This document shows positions 24,077-31,940 of a stretch of 64,000 bases of DNA, piece by piece. Each line of letters opens with the position of its first letter. Positions within the stretch are counted from its first letter, which is position 1. Source of the DNA: Clostridiales bacterium. Lineage in GTDB: Bacteria > Bacillota > Clostridia > Saccharofermentanales > Saccharofermentanaceae. The position numbers and the translations under genes are program-made. A model generated the notes under the pieces. It was not told the DNA's origin. It worked only from the letters and a program-made list of their open reading frames with translations, and made no database searches. The stretch lies in assembly GCA_017617995.1 (NCBI GenBank), contig JAFZVE010000038.1, forward strand, positions 62,001 to 126,000, written 5' to 3'.

Positions 24077-26473
24077 TTATGGCAGGAAACGGATGTTGTC
24101 GATATAGATAGCGCCGGAGCGCTGTCTGTCAAATATGGTAAACAGAAGTTCCGAGATCTCCATGTCGTCAAAGGATGCCCAGCTCAGGGAGATCGTCTGC
24201 CAGCGAAGTCCGATCTGGATCGTGGCTTCTCCGCGGAAACCGGAGATCTGCATGGTTTTCTCACACTGGTCAGGATTAAAGACATCGAGGCAGATCCTCC
24301 TCGCTTTCGAGAAACGAAGCGGCGCCATGACTGAAGCATACGACAGGACCGGTCCGAACGACAGCAGGCTGTTCTCCGGCTCATACTCGATACGAAGCGA
24401 TGCCGCACCCTGTGTCTTATTCATGACCTCGCGGTTGATCGTAGCCTTACCTTTCCGGATCTGGAATGTCTCCAGTTTTTCAAAATCACTGTCCCAGGTC
24501 TTCTTGCCGATGAAATCGATGTCTTCGCAGGACGTAAAGGTCAGATCCGGGCAGTACTCGGACGGGATCCGGTCGAAGCGGAACGGCAGAACCGGGAGAT
24601 CGATACGGTTACGGAACGTCGCCTGATGCGGGATCGGGCTGTAGCCGTAGGTAACGCCTACCGGGTCGAGGATATCGTCATTCCAGACCATGACGCGCAC
24701 GCCATGAAGGATCCTCGCCTGCGCCGGTACATAGACGCGGCTCTCATCACAGACAGCAAATCCGCGAAGGATCGACTCGGTCTCGGAAAGACGCAGACCG
24801 TCGACGGTGTTATCGAAGGAAAGCATGACCTTATTTCCAATCACCTCGACACCGACACACTCCGGGCAGGAAGCCGGCATCTTCGGTGTGAAGTGAAGAC
24901 CCAGCGCGATGCAGGAGAGGCGGCGTCCGAGCGTAAAGGATACGGCCTTATTCGGGATCAGAAGATCGTGCTGACCGAGGATACCGATCGGCATCGGGAA
25001 TCTTCTTCGGATCGCGCAGAGATTCTCGTTAAACTCGACATGCTGGAACGGCTTTTCCGGATCCATGACATCCGGATGGAGCTGCATGATGATAAATGAC
25101 GGTACCTGATGCTTGTCCGTGATTTCTCTCGGGCCGAAAACTCCGGCCAGATCCATCAGGAGCTGGCGGACCATCGCGGTATAGGGCTTGCCGATCTGGG
25201 CATCGGAGGCATCCGGTGCGAACACGATACCACGTATACTCAGGTCGCACAGCGGCGCCAGTTTATGGTTATAGAAGACGGACATCATGTCGGCAGGTCC
25301 GACGAGCGGACGGTGCGCCGCTTCCGAGACGAGCGTTTCTGTCTCGATGATAGTCTCTGCTGACGGGATCATGGAATTGAGAAGATCATGATTATTCTTC
25401 TGCTTCTCGTAGTGCTTGAGTTCCTCGGTCGGGAACGACAGCGGCGGTGCATCCGGATCTTCCTCTTCCGGCTTGTCTTCTGCATCCGTCTTCGGCTCGT
25501 CAGAAGACTCCGCATCTTCGGAAGTCTCCTCCCCGTCTTTCTTCTCTTCTACTTTTCCGGCCTTCTGATCTTCAAAAGCCAGTGCACCTTCGGGATCGAC
25601 CGGAACATCGATCTTCTCCTCATCTTCGAAGACGAAGGATTCCTCGCTCTTTGGCGCTTCACCGGGTGCCGGTTCTTCCTTCAGGATCGAGCCCGAAAGA
25701 ATCGCATCCTTTTTCTCCGTAAGACGGGCGATATTGACACGCCAGCCTTCCTCGTCAAAATAGAGATTTCTCTCTTCGAGGTAGCTTCGGATTGCCTCAT
25801 TGGCATCGATGCCCTGATGTGACAGCCAGCGGTAGATCGGCGCGTATTCCTCCGCCAGATCCAGGATACCTACCGGATAGTGGAGCTGCTCGGCCAGATG
25901 ATATGCATATGAGAAAGCAACCGACGAGACCTTCGCCAGTTCCTTCGTATCGCGGATACGGATCCATTTACTGTCATCGACATTCAGAATCGGTTCGTAG
26001 GAGAGATTCTCGACCTGGTCGAGAACATTTCTCTTCGGCGAATAGAATCTAAGGAGCGGCATGACATCTTTCTTAAGAGGGGTACGCGGTGCCGACGTCT
26101 CCGCGATCGCTGAGGAGATCGGGCGCCCGCCGAACATCAGCCATACGTCTCCGCATCGGCAGTCCTCGATCGTCAGTGTCTGAGTCAGTGAGTGGAAAAC
26201 GAGCGTATAGGCGTCGGTAGAAGACCGATACGCCGGAAGCTCGAAGCGGAATCCGCCGTTTTCATCCGAGACCGTCTCCAGGCTCAGGATGACACCGTAA
26301 TCCGTATCCAGCTTGGATACCTTACGTCCATCTGTCGGGTCCTTCATTACCTCCAGTGTCACCGGAGTCTGCGCCGACTCCACCTCGCCACGGAGGATCA
26401 CGGGAACACCCTGCTGGAACACCATTCCCGGGGAGATCCAGGACGGCAAACGAATATCACTACTTTGCGCCAT
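24077..26473 (-). CDS. Inactivated sialate-O-acetylesterase-like protein with acidic insertion
   Basis: A 798-residue protein built like the SGNH sialate O-acetylesterase family. N-terminal jelly-roll (LPSWISPGMVFQQGVPVILRG, the family's sdgMVlQr...p..i.G), CRCGDVWLMFGG where the nucleophile motif GEVWl.sGQSNM should be, and YHLAEQLHYPVGILDLA (family L.e.l.vPVGli). A highly acidic Glu/Asp/Lys/Ser-rich insertion follows (~265-345), then FIIMQLHP, HDLLIPNKAVSFTLGRRLS in place of the DIHP..K..vG.RLa catalytic block, and a C-terminal beta-sandwich ending YIDNIRFLP, typical of carbohydrate-binding modules. Both the Ser and the His of the active site appear lost. There is no signal peptide. It is probably a cytoplasmic carbohydrate-binding or regulatory protein; function unknown. 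Confidence 0.65.
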   Translation of the reverse strand: MAQSSDIRLPSWISPGMVFQQGVPVILRGEVESAQTPVTLEVMKDPTDGRKVSKLDTDYGVILSLETVSDENGGFRFELPAYRSSTDAYTLVFHSLTQTLTIEDCRCGDVWLMFGGRPISSAIAETSAPRTPLKKDVMPLLRFYSPKRNVLDQVENLSYEPILNVDDSKWIRIRDTKELAKVSSVAFSYAYHLAEQLHYPVGILDLAEEYAPIYRWLSHQGIDANEAIRSYLEERNLYFDEEGWRVNIARLTEKKDAILSGSILKEEPAPGEAPKSEESFVFEDEEKIDVPVDPEGALAFEDQKAGKVEEKKDGEETSEDAESSDEPKTDAEDKPEEEDPDAPPLSFPTEELKHYEKQKNNHDLLNSMIPSAETIIETETLVSEAAHRPLVGPADMMSVFYNHKLAPLCDLSIRGIVFAPDASDAQIGKPYTAMVRQLLMDLAGVFGPREITDKHQVPSFIIMQLHPDVMDPEKPFQHVEFNENLCAIRRRFPMPIGILGQHDLLIPNKAVSFTLGRRLSCIALGLHFTPKMPASCPECVGVEVIGNKVMLSFDNTVDGLRLSETESILRGFAVCDESRVYVPAQARILHGVRVMVWNDDILDPVGVTYGYSPIPHQATFRNRIDLPVLPFRFDRIPSEYCPDLTFTSCEDIDFIGKKTWDSDFEKLETFQIRKGKATINREVMNKTQGAASLRIEYEPENSLLSFGPVLSYASVMAPLRFSKARRICLDVFNPDQCEKTMQISGFRGEATIQIGLRWQTISLSWASFDDMEISELLFTIFDRQRSGAIYIDNIRFLP

Positions 26474-26512
26474 AAAGAATCGGTACCTTTCCGCTTTTTC
26501 TCACTTCACTTT

Positions 26513-26518
26513 ATTATA
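26513..26518 (-). promoter_or_regulatory. Probable -10 of the esterase-like/AraC/fol transcript
   Basis: TATAAT on the reverse strand at 26513-26518, with a weak TGCAAA 18 bp upstream, about 40 nt before the esterase-like start codon. Confidence 0.4.
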
Positions 26519-26631
26519 CGACAACTTTGCCCGGTTTTGCATGAACTCCTGAACAATATACATAGAAAGAATAATTTATCTCCTACGTTCGGAAACCGCA
26601 TGAAAACTCCGGCAAACGCTCTCTTACTCCC

Positions 26632-26660
26632 TTATCAAGCACCCCGGCCGGTTGTATTAT
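26632..26660 (+). promoter_or_regulatory. SigA-type promoter of the XRE regulator gene
   Basis: TTATCA (26632-26637), 17-bp spacer, TATTAT (26655-26660). The spacer contains the GC-rich palindrome CCGGCCGG. Confidence 0.5.
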
Positions 26661-26721
26661 GAAGTTACAGAAGATTGGGTTGTTTTTATTTTTCACACAT
26701 GGTTTCACCAAGGAGGCAAAA

Positions 26722-26985
26722 ATGGACTTATATAAGATCGTCGGTCATGCCATTCGTCATCTCCGCACCCAGCGTGCCCTCTCTCAGGTCACTGTCAGCA
26801 CGAGAAGCGGCGTCAATCATTCCTATTACTGCGCCATCGAGCGTGGAGATGCCAATCCCTCAGTCAAGAAACTGTATGACATCCTTTCCGCCATCGGAGC
26901 CACACCGGCAGAATTCGCCGAAGCCCTCTCGATCGTTGTCCGAGGAGTCTGCGTGACAACCGATGCCGGGAGTCTCCGAGAATAA
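26722..26985 (+). CDS. Small XRE-family helix-turn-helix regulator
   Basis: An 87-residue single-domain Cro/C1-type DNA-binding protein: GHAIRHLRTQRALSQVTVSTRSGVNHSYYCAIERGDANPSVKKLYDIL, the usual five-helix HTH_3 layout. ATG 26722 has AAGGAGG 8 nt upstream; an open frame extends 21 codons earlier without a ribosome site. It stands alone between an operon on the opposite strand and a downstream AraC gene. Confidence 0.85.
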   Translation: MDLYKIVGHAIRHLRTQRALSQVTVSTRSGVNHSYYCAIERGDANPSVKKLYDILSAIGATPAEFAEALSIVVRGVCVTTDAGSLRE

Positions 26986-26990
26986 AAAAT

Positions 26991-27010
26991 AGCAATATTT
27001 TGCTGTTTTT
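26991..27010 (+). terminator. Weak terminator after the XRE gene
   Basis: AGCAA-TATT-TTGCT short hairpin (26991-27004) followed by GTTTTTCTTT. Confidence 0.4.
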
Positions 27011-27079
27011 CTTTCATTATTTATCCGAAAATGGTATTCTGAGTAACGAAGTCATTTCGGATTGGAGTACATCGCATCT

Positions 27080-28018
27080 ATGAAGACAAAGAACTTCCCA
27101 CACGAAGGTGAAGCTATTTACGAAGACCTTCACCGCTCACATCTGGCGGGGGCCATCGCTTCCTGTCTTCATTTCATGGACAATGAGAATCCCTGCCGGG
27201 AGATCCCTGCGCACTATCACGATTTTATCGAGATCATCTACGGGATCCGCGGAAGTTTCTACGCGTCCATGGCCAATCGCGATGTACAGGTACACGAGGG
27301 CGATATGCTCCTGATCAACGTGAACGAAGTCCACGCCTTCCGGCATTACGAGCCTTGCGAGTATTACTGCCTGCAATTTGATCCGGCGCAGTTCTTCATA
27401 AGCCCCATGTACAGTACCGGTGCGAAGTACATCCTCCCGATCCGCACCGCATTCTCCGGATCTGATGAAGAAGGCAGTTTCTCTCTTCTGGCCACGAAAG
27501 ACGAGCTGGAGGGCACACTTATTCCGGAGTACATACGCGATTATCACCGTGAATTCACCGAGAGGTCCCCGGGATATGAGCTGGCGATCCGCTCCGACAT
27601 CCTCCGGATCTTCCTTTGGTATCTGAGGCGTATGGAAAAGAACGGGATTTCACTTTACAAGTCCGCATCGATCCAGGAAGACGATCTGCTCAGGCTCAAT
27701 TCTGTCCTCGATTATATCCACAAGAATTATATGCATCCGGTCCTCGCCGAGCAGATGGCGAAGATGTGCAACATGAGCTACAGCTATTTTTCGCGGTTCT
27801 TCAGAAATTGCATGGGACAGACGTTCTCGGACTATCTGCTGTTCGTGCGTCTCACCGAAGCCGAGAAGCTCCTGATCACCACATCCAAGAGCATCAGCAG
27901 CATTGCGCTCGACACGGGTTTCTCGACATCGAGCTACTTTATAACGCAGTTCAAGAAACACAAGAACATCACGCCCAAACAGCTCAAGCAGAGGATCAGT
28001 TCCGACTCCGGAAAGTAA
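27080..28018 (+). CDS. AraC-family regulator
   Basis: A 312-residue regulator with an N-terminal cupin (AHYHDFIEIIYGIRGSF...EGDMLLINVNEVHAF) and a C-terminal AraC double HTH (MAKMCNMSYSYFSRFFRNCMG then SISSIALDTGFSTSSYFITQFKKHKNITPKQ). ATG 27080 (MKTKNFPHEG) follows GGAG by 12 nt; a TTG start 18 nt upstream is unlikely. It is a single-gene unit convergent with the DeoR gene. It is only distantly similar to the AraC protein at 23055. The ligand and target are unknown; histidines in the cupin strand (AHYHDF) fit a sugar-sensing role. Confidence 0.88.
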   Translation: MKTKNFPHEGEAIYEDLHRSHLAGAIASCLHFMDNENPCREIPAHYHDFIEIIYGIRGSFYASMANRDVQVHEGDMLLINVNEVHAFRHYEPCEYYCLQFDPAQFFISPMYSTGAKYILPIRTAFSGSDEEGSFSLLATKDELEGTLIPEYIRDYHREFTERSPGYELAIRSDILRIFLWYLRRMEKNGISLYKSASIQEDDLLRLNSVLDYIHKNYMHPVLAEQMAKMCNMSYSYFSRFFRNCMGQTFSDYLLFVRLTEAEKLLITTSKSISSIALDTGFSTSSYFITQFKKHKNITPKQLKQRISSDSGK

Positions 28019-28025
28019 AAGTACA

Positions 28026-28805
28026 TCAGCCAAGAGGCGCGATGACAAGCTCGATCCCGAAATCACGGATCTCCTGCGCCTGCGCATCCGAGATACCGGA
28101 ATCCGTGATCAGGACATTGATTCTCTCAGCCGGTATGAACGAGGAAGCCGAGTCCGAATTCAGTTTCGATGAATCGACCAGTGCGATGCAGCGCTTACAC
28201 TTCTCCGCGAAGCGCTTCTTCAGTTCCAGTTCGTAGAAATTGTGACCGGTCAGGCCCGAGTTGATCGAGAATCCGTTTCCCGATACAAAATAACTGTCGC
28301 CGCTGATGTGGCGGAGCATCTCTTCACACAGGAGCCCTTCGATCGCACCGGAATGCGGACGGAGCACGCCTCCGACGAGGACTGTTCTAAAATTACTATA
28401 TCTTTGGATCTCCATTGCAGTATGGATACCATTGGTTACGATAGTGATATTGTCGAGCTTACTGATAAACGGGATCATATGAAAAGTCGTCGAGCTCGCA
28501 TCGATGAAGATCGTCTCCCCTTCATGGACGTACTTCCCGGCTTCCTTGCCGATCGCCGTCTTCTCCGCGACGGACATCACAGATCTCCACATATAGTTTT
28601 CCGGGTTGGAAGATTGCTTCACGGAATCGGACATTCTGGCTCCGCCGTGGAAACGCACGATGGCTCCCTCGCGTTCAAGATCGCGAAGATCACTTCTTAC
28701 GGTCGCTCCGGTAACGCCCAGACGTGTCTGCAGATCCGTAGTCGAGATGCGGCTCTCATTTTCCAGGATCTCCAGGATCATCTTTCTTCTATCGACATTG
28801 ATCAT
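28026..28805 (-). CDS. DeoR-family transcriptional regulator
   Basis: A 259-residue repressor. The winged HTH spans residues 1-58 (RRKMILEILENESRISTTDLQTRLGVTGATVRSDLRDLEREG, then IVRFHGGA). A DeoR C-terminal sugar-phosphate sensor follows (EKTAIGKEAGKYVHEGETIFIDASSTTFHMIPF, TNGIHTAMEI, LVGGVLRPHSGAIEG). ATG 28805 gives the normal family start. It has a clean TTGACA-17-TAATAT promoter with repeated TTTCATTTC-type motifs just upstream, suggesting autoregulation. The alpha/beta hydrolase gene on the same strand ends 131 nt upstream. Confidence 0.92.
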   Translation of the reverse strand: MINVDRRKMILEILENESRISTTDLQTRLGVTGATVRSDLRDLEREGAIVRFHGGARMSDSVKQSSNPENYMWRSVMSVAEKTAIGKEAGKYVHEGETIFIDASSTTFHMIPFISKLDNITIVTNGIHTAMEIQRYSNFRTVLVGGVLRPHSGAIEGLLCEEMLRHISGDSYFVSGNGFSINSGLTGHNFYELELKKRFAEKCKRCIALVDSSKLNSDSASSFIPAERINVLITDSGISDAQAQEIRDFGIELVIAPLG

Positions 28806-28842
28806 TCTTCTCACGCTCCGTTTTCTTTTGGAAACGAAACAT

Positions 28843-28871
28843 ATATTAATGAGATAGAAAAGGATTGTCAA
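28843..28871 (-). promoter_or_regulatory. SigA-type promoter of the DeoR gene
   Basis: Reverse strand TTGACA (28866-28871), 17-bp spacer, TAATAT (28843-28848). Upstream, on the + strand, TTTCTTTTCA occurs twice in tandem, then TTTTCATTTC (about 28876-28912), possible operator half-sites. Confidence 0.6.
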
Positions 28872-28936
28872 TACAATTTCTTTTCATTTCTTTTCATGCA
28901 TTTTCATTTCGGGGAATAAACGCACAAAAATGATGT

Positions 28937-29821
28937 CTATTTATCCGATTCGCGCCTCTTCAGTTCTTCGGCTATCCATCCGGTCATGCCGCCGGGAAGT
29001 CTCGGATCCATCGGTGTTCCATCCAGAAACATCAGGTTCGACTGGACACCGTTCATCAGGCAGTGCTGCCCCATCTCAAAGCCGAAGTTGATCGAAGCGA
29101 TACCCTTATCGGCGTTTCTGACCCATTCCGGTGTATAGATAAAGCAGTTCTTCATTCTTTCCATACGAGGACGTCTTGCCTCGATCTTTTCGTGACTTAC
29201 GATCTCATCACGCAGGCCGTCGGCGAAGAACAGCGTCACTCCGTTTCTTTCCAGTTCGTCCATCACATCGTCATCCGGGATCGCATCCGTTCCGACCGGG
29301 ACCAGAACATCAAACTTGTCCGGAGCATGTGTGGCCAGAGCAAAAGTGAATCTTGCGCCGGCGGAGTTACCGAGAAGGAATTTCACGCCGACACCGTCTG
29401 TATGTTTTCCGATAAAAGCATCGATGAGCTTCATGACCGGATCCGTATACGATTCGTCCCAGCTGCCCGCGTAGCCTCCGCCTTCAAGCTTGTATTCATT
29501 GGCGATCGGAACGAGGATATATGCACCTCCGAGTGTCTTCTGGTAGTCAGGTGAAGCGTAGTACTCCGCGCCTGTATAGTTGATGCAGAGTTCGCCTACG
29601 AGAGCATTGGATCCGCCATGCAGGAAAATTAAAAGAGGAAAGTTCTTCTTTTTCGGGAAGCCATGCTCAGACGGATCGAAGAAATAGTACTTCATCCCTT
29701 CGGCCTCATCGGTTCTGAAAAGGTCGAAATAAATGCCCGTCTCATACGACGGTTCTGTAGAGATAAAATCGCCTTCGGGAATCTGATCGATCCAGGGGGG
29801 AGTCGTGTTTGCCATATTCAT
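28937..29821 (-). CDS. Alpha/beta hydrolase (esterase-like)
   Basis: A 294-residue serine hydrolase. The oxyanion segment LLIFLHGGSNA and the nucleophile elbow LLGNSAGARFTFALA (GxSxG) are clear; VPVGTDA and FFADGLRDEIVSHEK (probable acid) and MGQHCLMNG (probable catalytic His) complete the triad. There is no signal peptide, so it acts in the cytoplasm. Two adjacent ATG codons (29821 and 29815) follow GAGG; the first is taken here. The frame stays open upstream, but that stretch lies inside the tRNA-Gln terminator and tRNA gene and is not coding. The substrate is unknown; it resembles feruloyl/acetyl-ester hydrolases in general layout only. Confidence 0.82.
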   Translation of the reverse strand: MNMANTTPPWIDQIPEGDFISTEPSYETGIYFDLFRTDEAEGMKYYFFDPSEHGFPKKKNFPLLIFLHGGSNALVGELCINYTGAEYYASPDYQKTLGGAYILVPIANEYKLEGGGYAGSWDESYTDPVMKLIDAFIGKHTDGVGVKFLLGNSAGARFTFALATHAPDKFDVLVPVGTDAIPDDDVMDELERNGVTLFFADGLRDEIVSHEKIEARRPRMERMKNCFIYTPEWVRNADKGIASINFGFEMGQHCLMNGVQSNLMFLDGTPMDPRLPGGMTGWIAEELKRRESDK

Positions 29822-29899
29822 CCATGCCTCGTTTCGTTTTTTGTTCTTTTCAAGTATGCACTTTTTCCTCGAACTTGAACAGGACTTTATACCGCAAGT

Positions 29900-29939
29900 A
29901 AAAGAAAAAGGCTGTCTCTTCTTTCGAAGAAACAGCCTT
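29900..29939 (-). terminator. Intrinsic terminator of tRNA-Gln
   Basis: On the reverse strand AAGGCTGTTTCTTC-GAAA-GAAGAGACAGCCTT (29908-29939) forms a long hairpin with a GAAA loop and one mismatch, followed by TTTCTTTT. Confidence 0.85.
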
Positions 29940-29940
29940 G

Positions 29941-30014
29941 TGGCTGCCGAACTAGGATTCGAACCCAGACAGACGGTGCCAGAAACCGGAGTGCTACCCT
30001 TACACAATTCGGCA
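29941..30014 (-). tRNA. tRNA-Gln (anticodon CUG)
   Basis: 74 nt including an encoded CCA. Acceptor TGCCGAA pairs with TTCGGCA. The D arm is GTGT...GCAC with GGGTAG loop. The anticodon stem CCGGT/ACCGT has one end mismatch, with loop TTCTGGC giving anticodon CTG. The T arm GGGTTCGAATCC carries the invariant TTCGA. The discriminator base is G, then CCA (29941-29943). A strong terminator follows immediately. No neighbouring tRNA genes. Confidence 0.93.
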
Positions 30015-30134
30015 ATGTTGCTAATCAACGGAAGAAAGTATACCAAAAGTCATTCCATCGCGCAAGACTTTTCTTCCGCATTTTCTAATAAATTCATGTG
30101 AGAACTTCTATGACGCGATCTGCTATCGGAGATT

Positions 30135-30752
30135 TCACTCTTTGGGCGGGCGCTCAGACGGCATTTCCGGGAGAGCAGGAAGCTTCTCCATCAGGCCGAG
30201 CTCCTCCGCCTTTCTTCTTACCATCGCAATATCCTGCCATAGCTTGATCCGTTCGTTATTATTTCTGAGGATATAGGCCGGGTGGAATGTCGGAAGAATG
30301 AGATACCCGTTCTTCTCGAGGAAGTTCCCGCGTATCTGCGTCATCTTGGCGGTCTTATCTCCCGTAAAGAGAGTATAGGCAGTCTTTCCGAGAAGTACGA
30401 TGATCTTCGGCTTGACGATGAGGATCTGCTTACCGAGGAGCTTCTTACACGCGGCCGCTTCACTGTCTGTCGGCACACGGTTCTCCGGCGGACGACACTT
30501 CACGACATTGGCGATATGGAAATCCTTCTCCTTGAATCCTTGCGCGTCCAGAAGCAGTTGCAGAAGTCTTCCCGCCTGTCCGACAAACGGCTTTCCCTGC
30601 TCATCCTCCGTCGCACCCGGTCCTTCTCCGACGAACATGATCGGCGCCACGACGCTGCCGCGGTATATGACGATATTTTTTCTCATCTCCGCAAGCGGAC
30701 AGGCATGACAGGACCTGCATTCTTCTACGAAATCATTCCAGGATATTTTCAT
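30135..30752 (-). CDS. Family 4 uracil-DNA glycosylase
   Basis: A 205-residue UDG of the [4Fe-4S] family 4, removing uracil from DNA. Motif A is GEGPGATEDEQGKPFVGQAGRLL (residues ~43-65), motif B HPAYILRN (~158-165). Cluster cysteines are at CRSCHAC (12-18) and in VVKCRPPENR and ACKKLL. The start overlaps the Smr gene stop by 4 bp, so both are translated together. Pairing of a DNA-repair glycosylase with an Smr nuclease-like domain is suggestive but unproven. Confidence 0.92.
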   Translation of the reverse strand: MKISWNDFVEECRSCHACPLAEMRKNIVIYRGSVVAPIMFVGEGPGATEDEQGKPFVGQAGRLLQLLLDAQGFKEKDFHIANVVKCRPPENRVPTDSEAAACKKLLGKQILIVKPKIIVLLGKTAYTLFTGDKTAKMTQIRGNFLEKNGYLILPTFHPAYILRNNNERIKLWQDIAMVRRKAEELGLMEKLPALPEMPSERPPKE

Positions 30753-31093
30753 CGGATCAGTACCACGGTAATCCCGTCATTGGCCTTCGCCCAATCCGGA
30801 TCATTGCGGAAAGAAGGACACTTCTCCACGATCGATTTACCGAGAGTCTCGAAGGGACCAAACTGCTCACCCGGACAGAAAAGGGAGATCTTTCCTTCAC
30901 TCTGCATCGTGCGCAGGACTTCATGTGCAGCCGACTTGATCACGCCGCCCTTACCGGTCGAGCCGTACCCGTGAATAATCTTCACCTGGTTTACTCCGAC
31001 ACGGCGCAAAGTATTTAGTTCCAGCCGTAATTTACGGGTGGCAACATCTACTTTGGGCATGCCTTCTTTGATATTGATTATACTCGCGGCCAT
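30749..31093 (-). CDS. Smr-domain protein
   Basis: A 114-residue stand-alone Smr domain, related to the C-terminal nuclease domain of MutS2. The core motif is KIIHGYGSTGKGGVIKSAAHEVL (residues ~38-60), the IIHG.G.G.Lr....L pattern, preceded by a DVATRKLRLELNTL helix. ATG 31093 is favoured because GAGGGA lies 5 nt upstream; an ATG 12 nt earlier overlaps that site. It has an extended -10 promoter divergent from the pseudouridine synthase gene. Some Smr domains nick DNA or cleave RNA; activity here is not known. Confidence 0.8.
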   Translation of the reverse strand: MAASIINIKEGMPKVDVATRKLRLELNTLRRVGVNQVKIIHGYGSTGKGGVIKSAAHEVLRTMQSEGKISLFCPGEQFGPFETLGKSIVEKCPSFRNDPDWAKANDGITVVLIR

Positions 31094-31123
31094 AGTATCC
31101 CTCATTTTGAAACTTACATGTTT

Positions 31124-31132
31124 ATTATATCA
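31124..31132 (-). promoter_or_regulatory. Extended -10 promoter of the Smr-UDG operon
   Basis: TGATATAAT on the reverse strand (31124-31132), with no convincing -35. Start near 31117, giving a ~24-nt leader with GAGGGA. Confidence 0.5.
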
Positions 31133-31172
31133 CAAGTTTTTTCATTTTACATGCGTGAAAAACTGTCGTTTT

Positions 31173-31181
31173 TGTTATAAT
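31173..31181 (+). promoter_or_regulatory. Extended -10 promoter of the rsuA-type gene
   Basis: TGTTATAAT at 31173-31181. The start site expected 6-7 nt after the TATAAT falls on the A of the ATG at 31188; there is no ribosome binding site. Confidence 0.55.
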
Positions 31182-31187
31182 ACTGCC

Positions 31188-31919
31188 ATGAGATTGGATA
31201 AAATATTGGCAAATTCGGGATATGGGACGCGATCAGAAGTGAGGGATCTTCTTCGCTCGGGACGCGTGCGACTCCGGGATGAAATCGTCACGGATCCCGC
31301 CCTCCACCTCACCGAAGAACAGGCCGGAGAACTGACCCTCGATGGCGAGCCGGTCACCGCCTCACGCTATCTCTATTTCTGTCTTTATAAACCGGATCAA
31401 TGCCTTACGGCTATGACCGATGACCGTCTTCCCTGCGTGGGAGACTATCTTCCTTCCGAGCTCAAAACAAAGAAGATCTCCCCGGTCGGAAGACTCGATT
31501 ACCACACCACCGGTGTTCTTCTTCTCACCAATGACGGTGAACTGTCGCACCGCCTCACCAGTCCCAAATGGCATCAGAAGAAAGTCTATCTCGTGACGTA
31601 CTCCGGCGAAGCACTGACCGACAGAGAAGTCGCGCTTTTTGCGAAGGGAATGACGCTTACGGAAGCAGGTCACGCCCCCGAGAAACTTAAGAGCGCCGAG
31701 CTTATCCTTCTTTCCGACCAACAGTGCCGCCTCGTTCTTACGGAAGGAAAGACACATCAGGTCAAGCGTATGCTGGCCGCTACCGGAAGATCCGTCATCG
31801 CACTGCATCGCGAGAGCATGGGTCCGCTTACACTTCATGAAGGACAAAAACCGGGGGAGATGTATCCTCTCACCCCGGACGAAATACTTGCGCTGAAAGC
31901 CGGCACCGAATTAAACTAG
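31188..31919 (+). CDS. rsuA: RsuA-type 16S rRNA pseudouridine synthase
   Basis: A 243-residue pseudouridine synthase of the RsuA/RluB family. An N-terminal S4 RNA-binding domain (MRLDKILANSGYGTRSEVRDLLRSGRVRL) precedes the catalytic domain with SPVGRLDYHTTGVLLLTNDG, where Asp of GRLD is the nucleophile, KVYLVTY, and the C-terminal KTHQVKRML (the conserved R/K-Q-RM block). The family typically makes pseudouridine at 516 of 16S rRNA, though a role in 23S RNA cannot be excluded. No ribosome site precedes ATG 31188, and a promoter -10 ends 6 nt upstream, so the mRNA looks leaderless. Confidence 0.9.
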   Translation: MRLDKILANSGYGTRSEVRDLLRSGRVRLRDEIVTDPALHLTEEQAGELTLDGEPVTASRYLYFCLYKPDQCLTAMTDDRLPCVGDYLPSELKTKKISPVGRLDYHTTGVLLLTNDGELSHRLTSPKWHQKKVYLVTYSGEALTDREVALFAKGMTLTEAGHAPEKLKSAELILLSDQQCRLVLTEGKTHQVKRMLAATGRSVIALHRESMGPLTLHEGQKPGEMYPLTPDEILALKAGTELN

Positions 31920-31940
31920 TTCTTCTCCCGCCTCATCGGA

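Noticed and set aside
29822..30046. N-terminal extension of the alpha/beta hydrolase by 75 residues
   Set aside because: It would run through the tRNA-Gln gene and its terminator; a ribosome site marks the start at 29821/29815.
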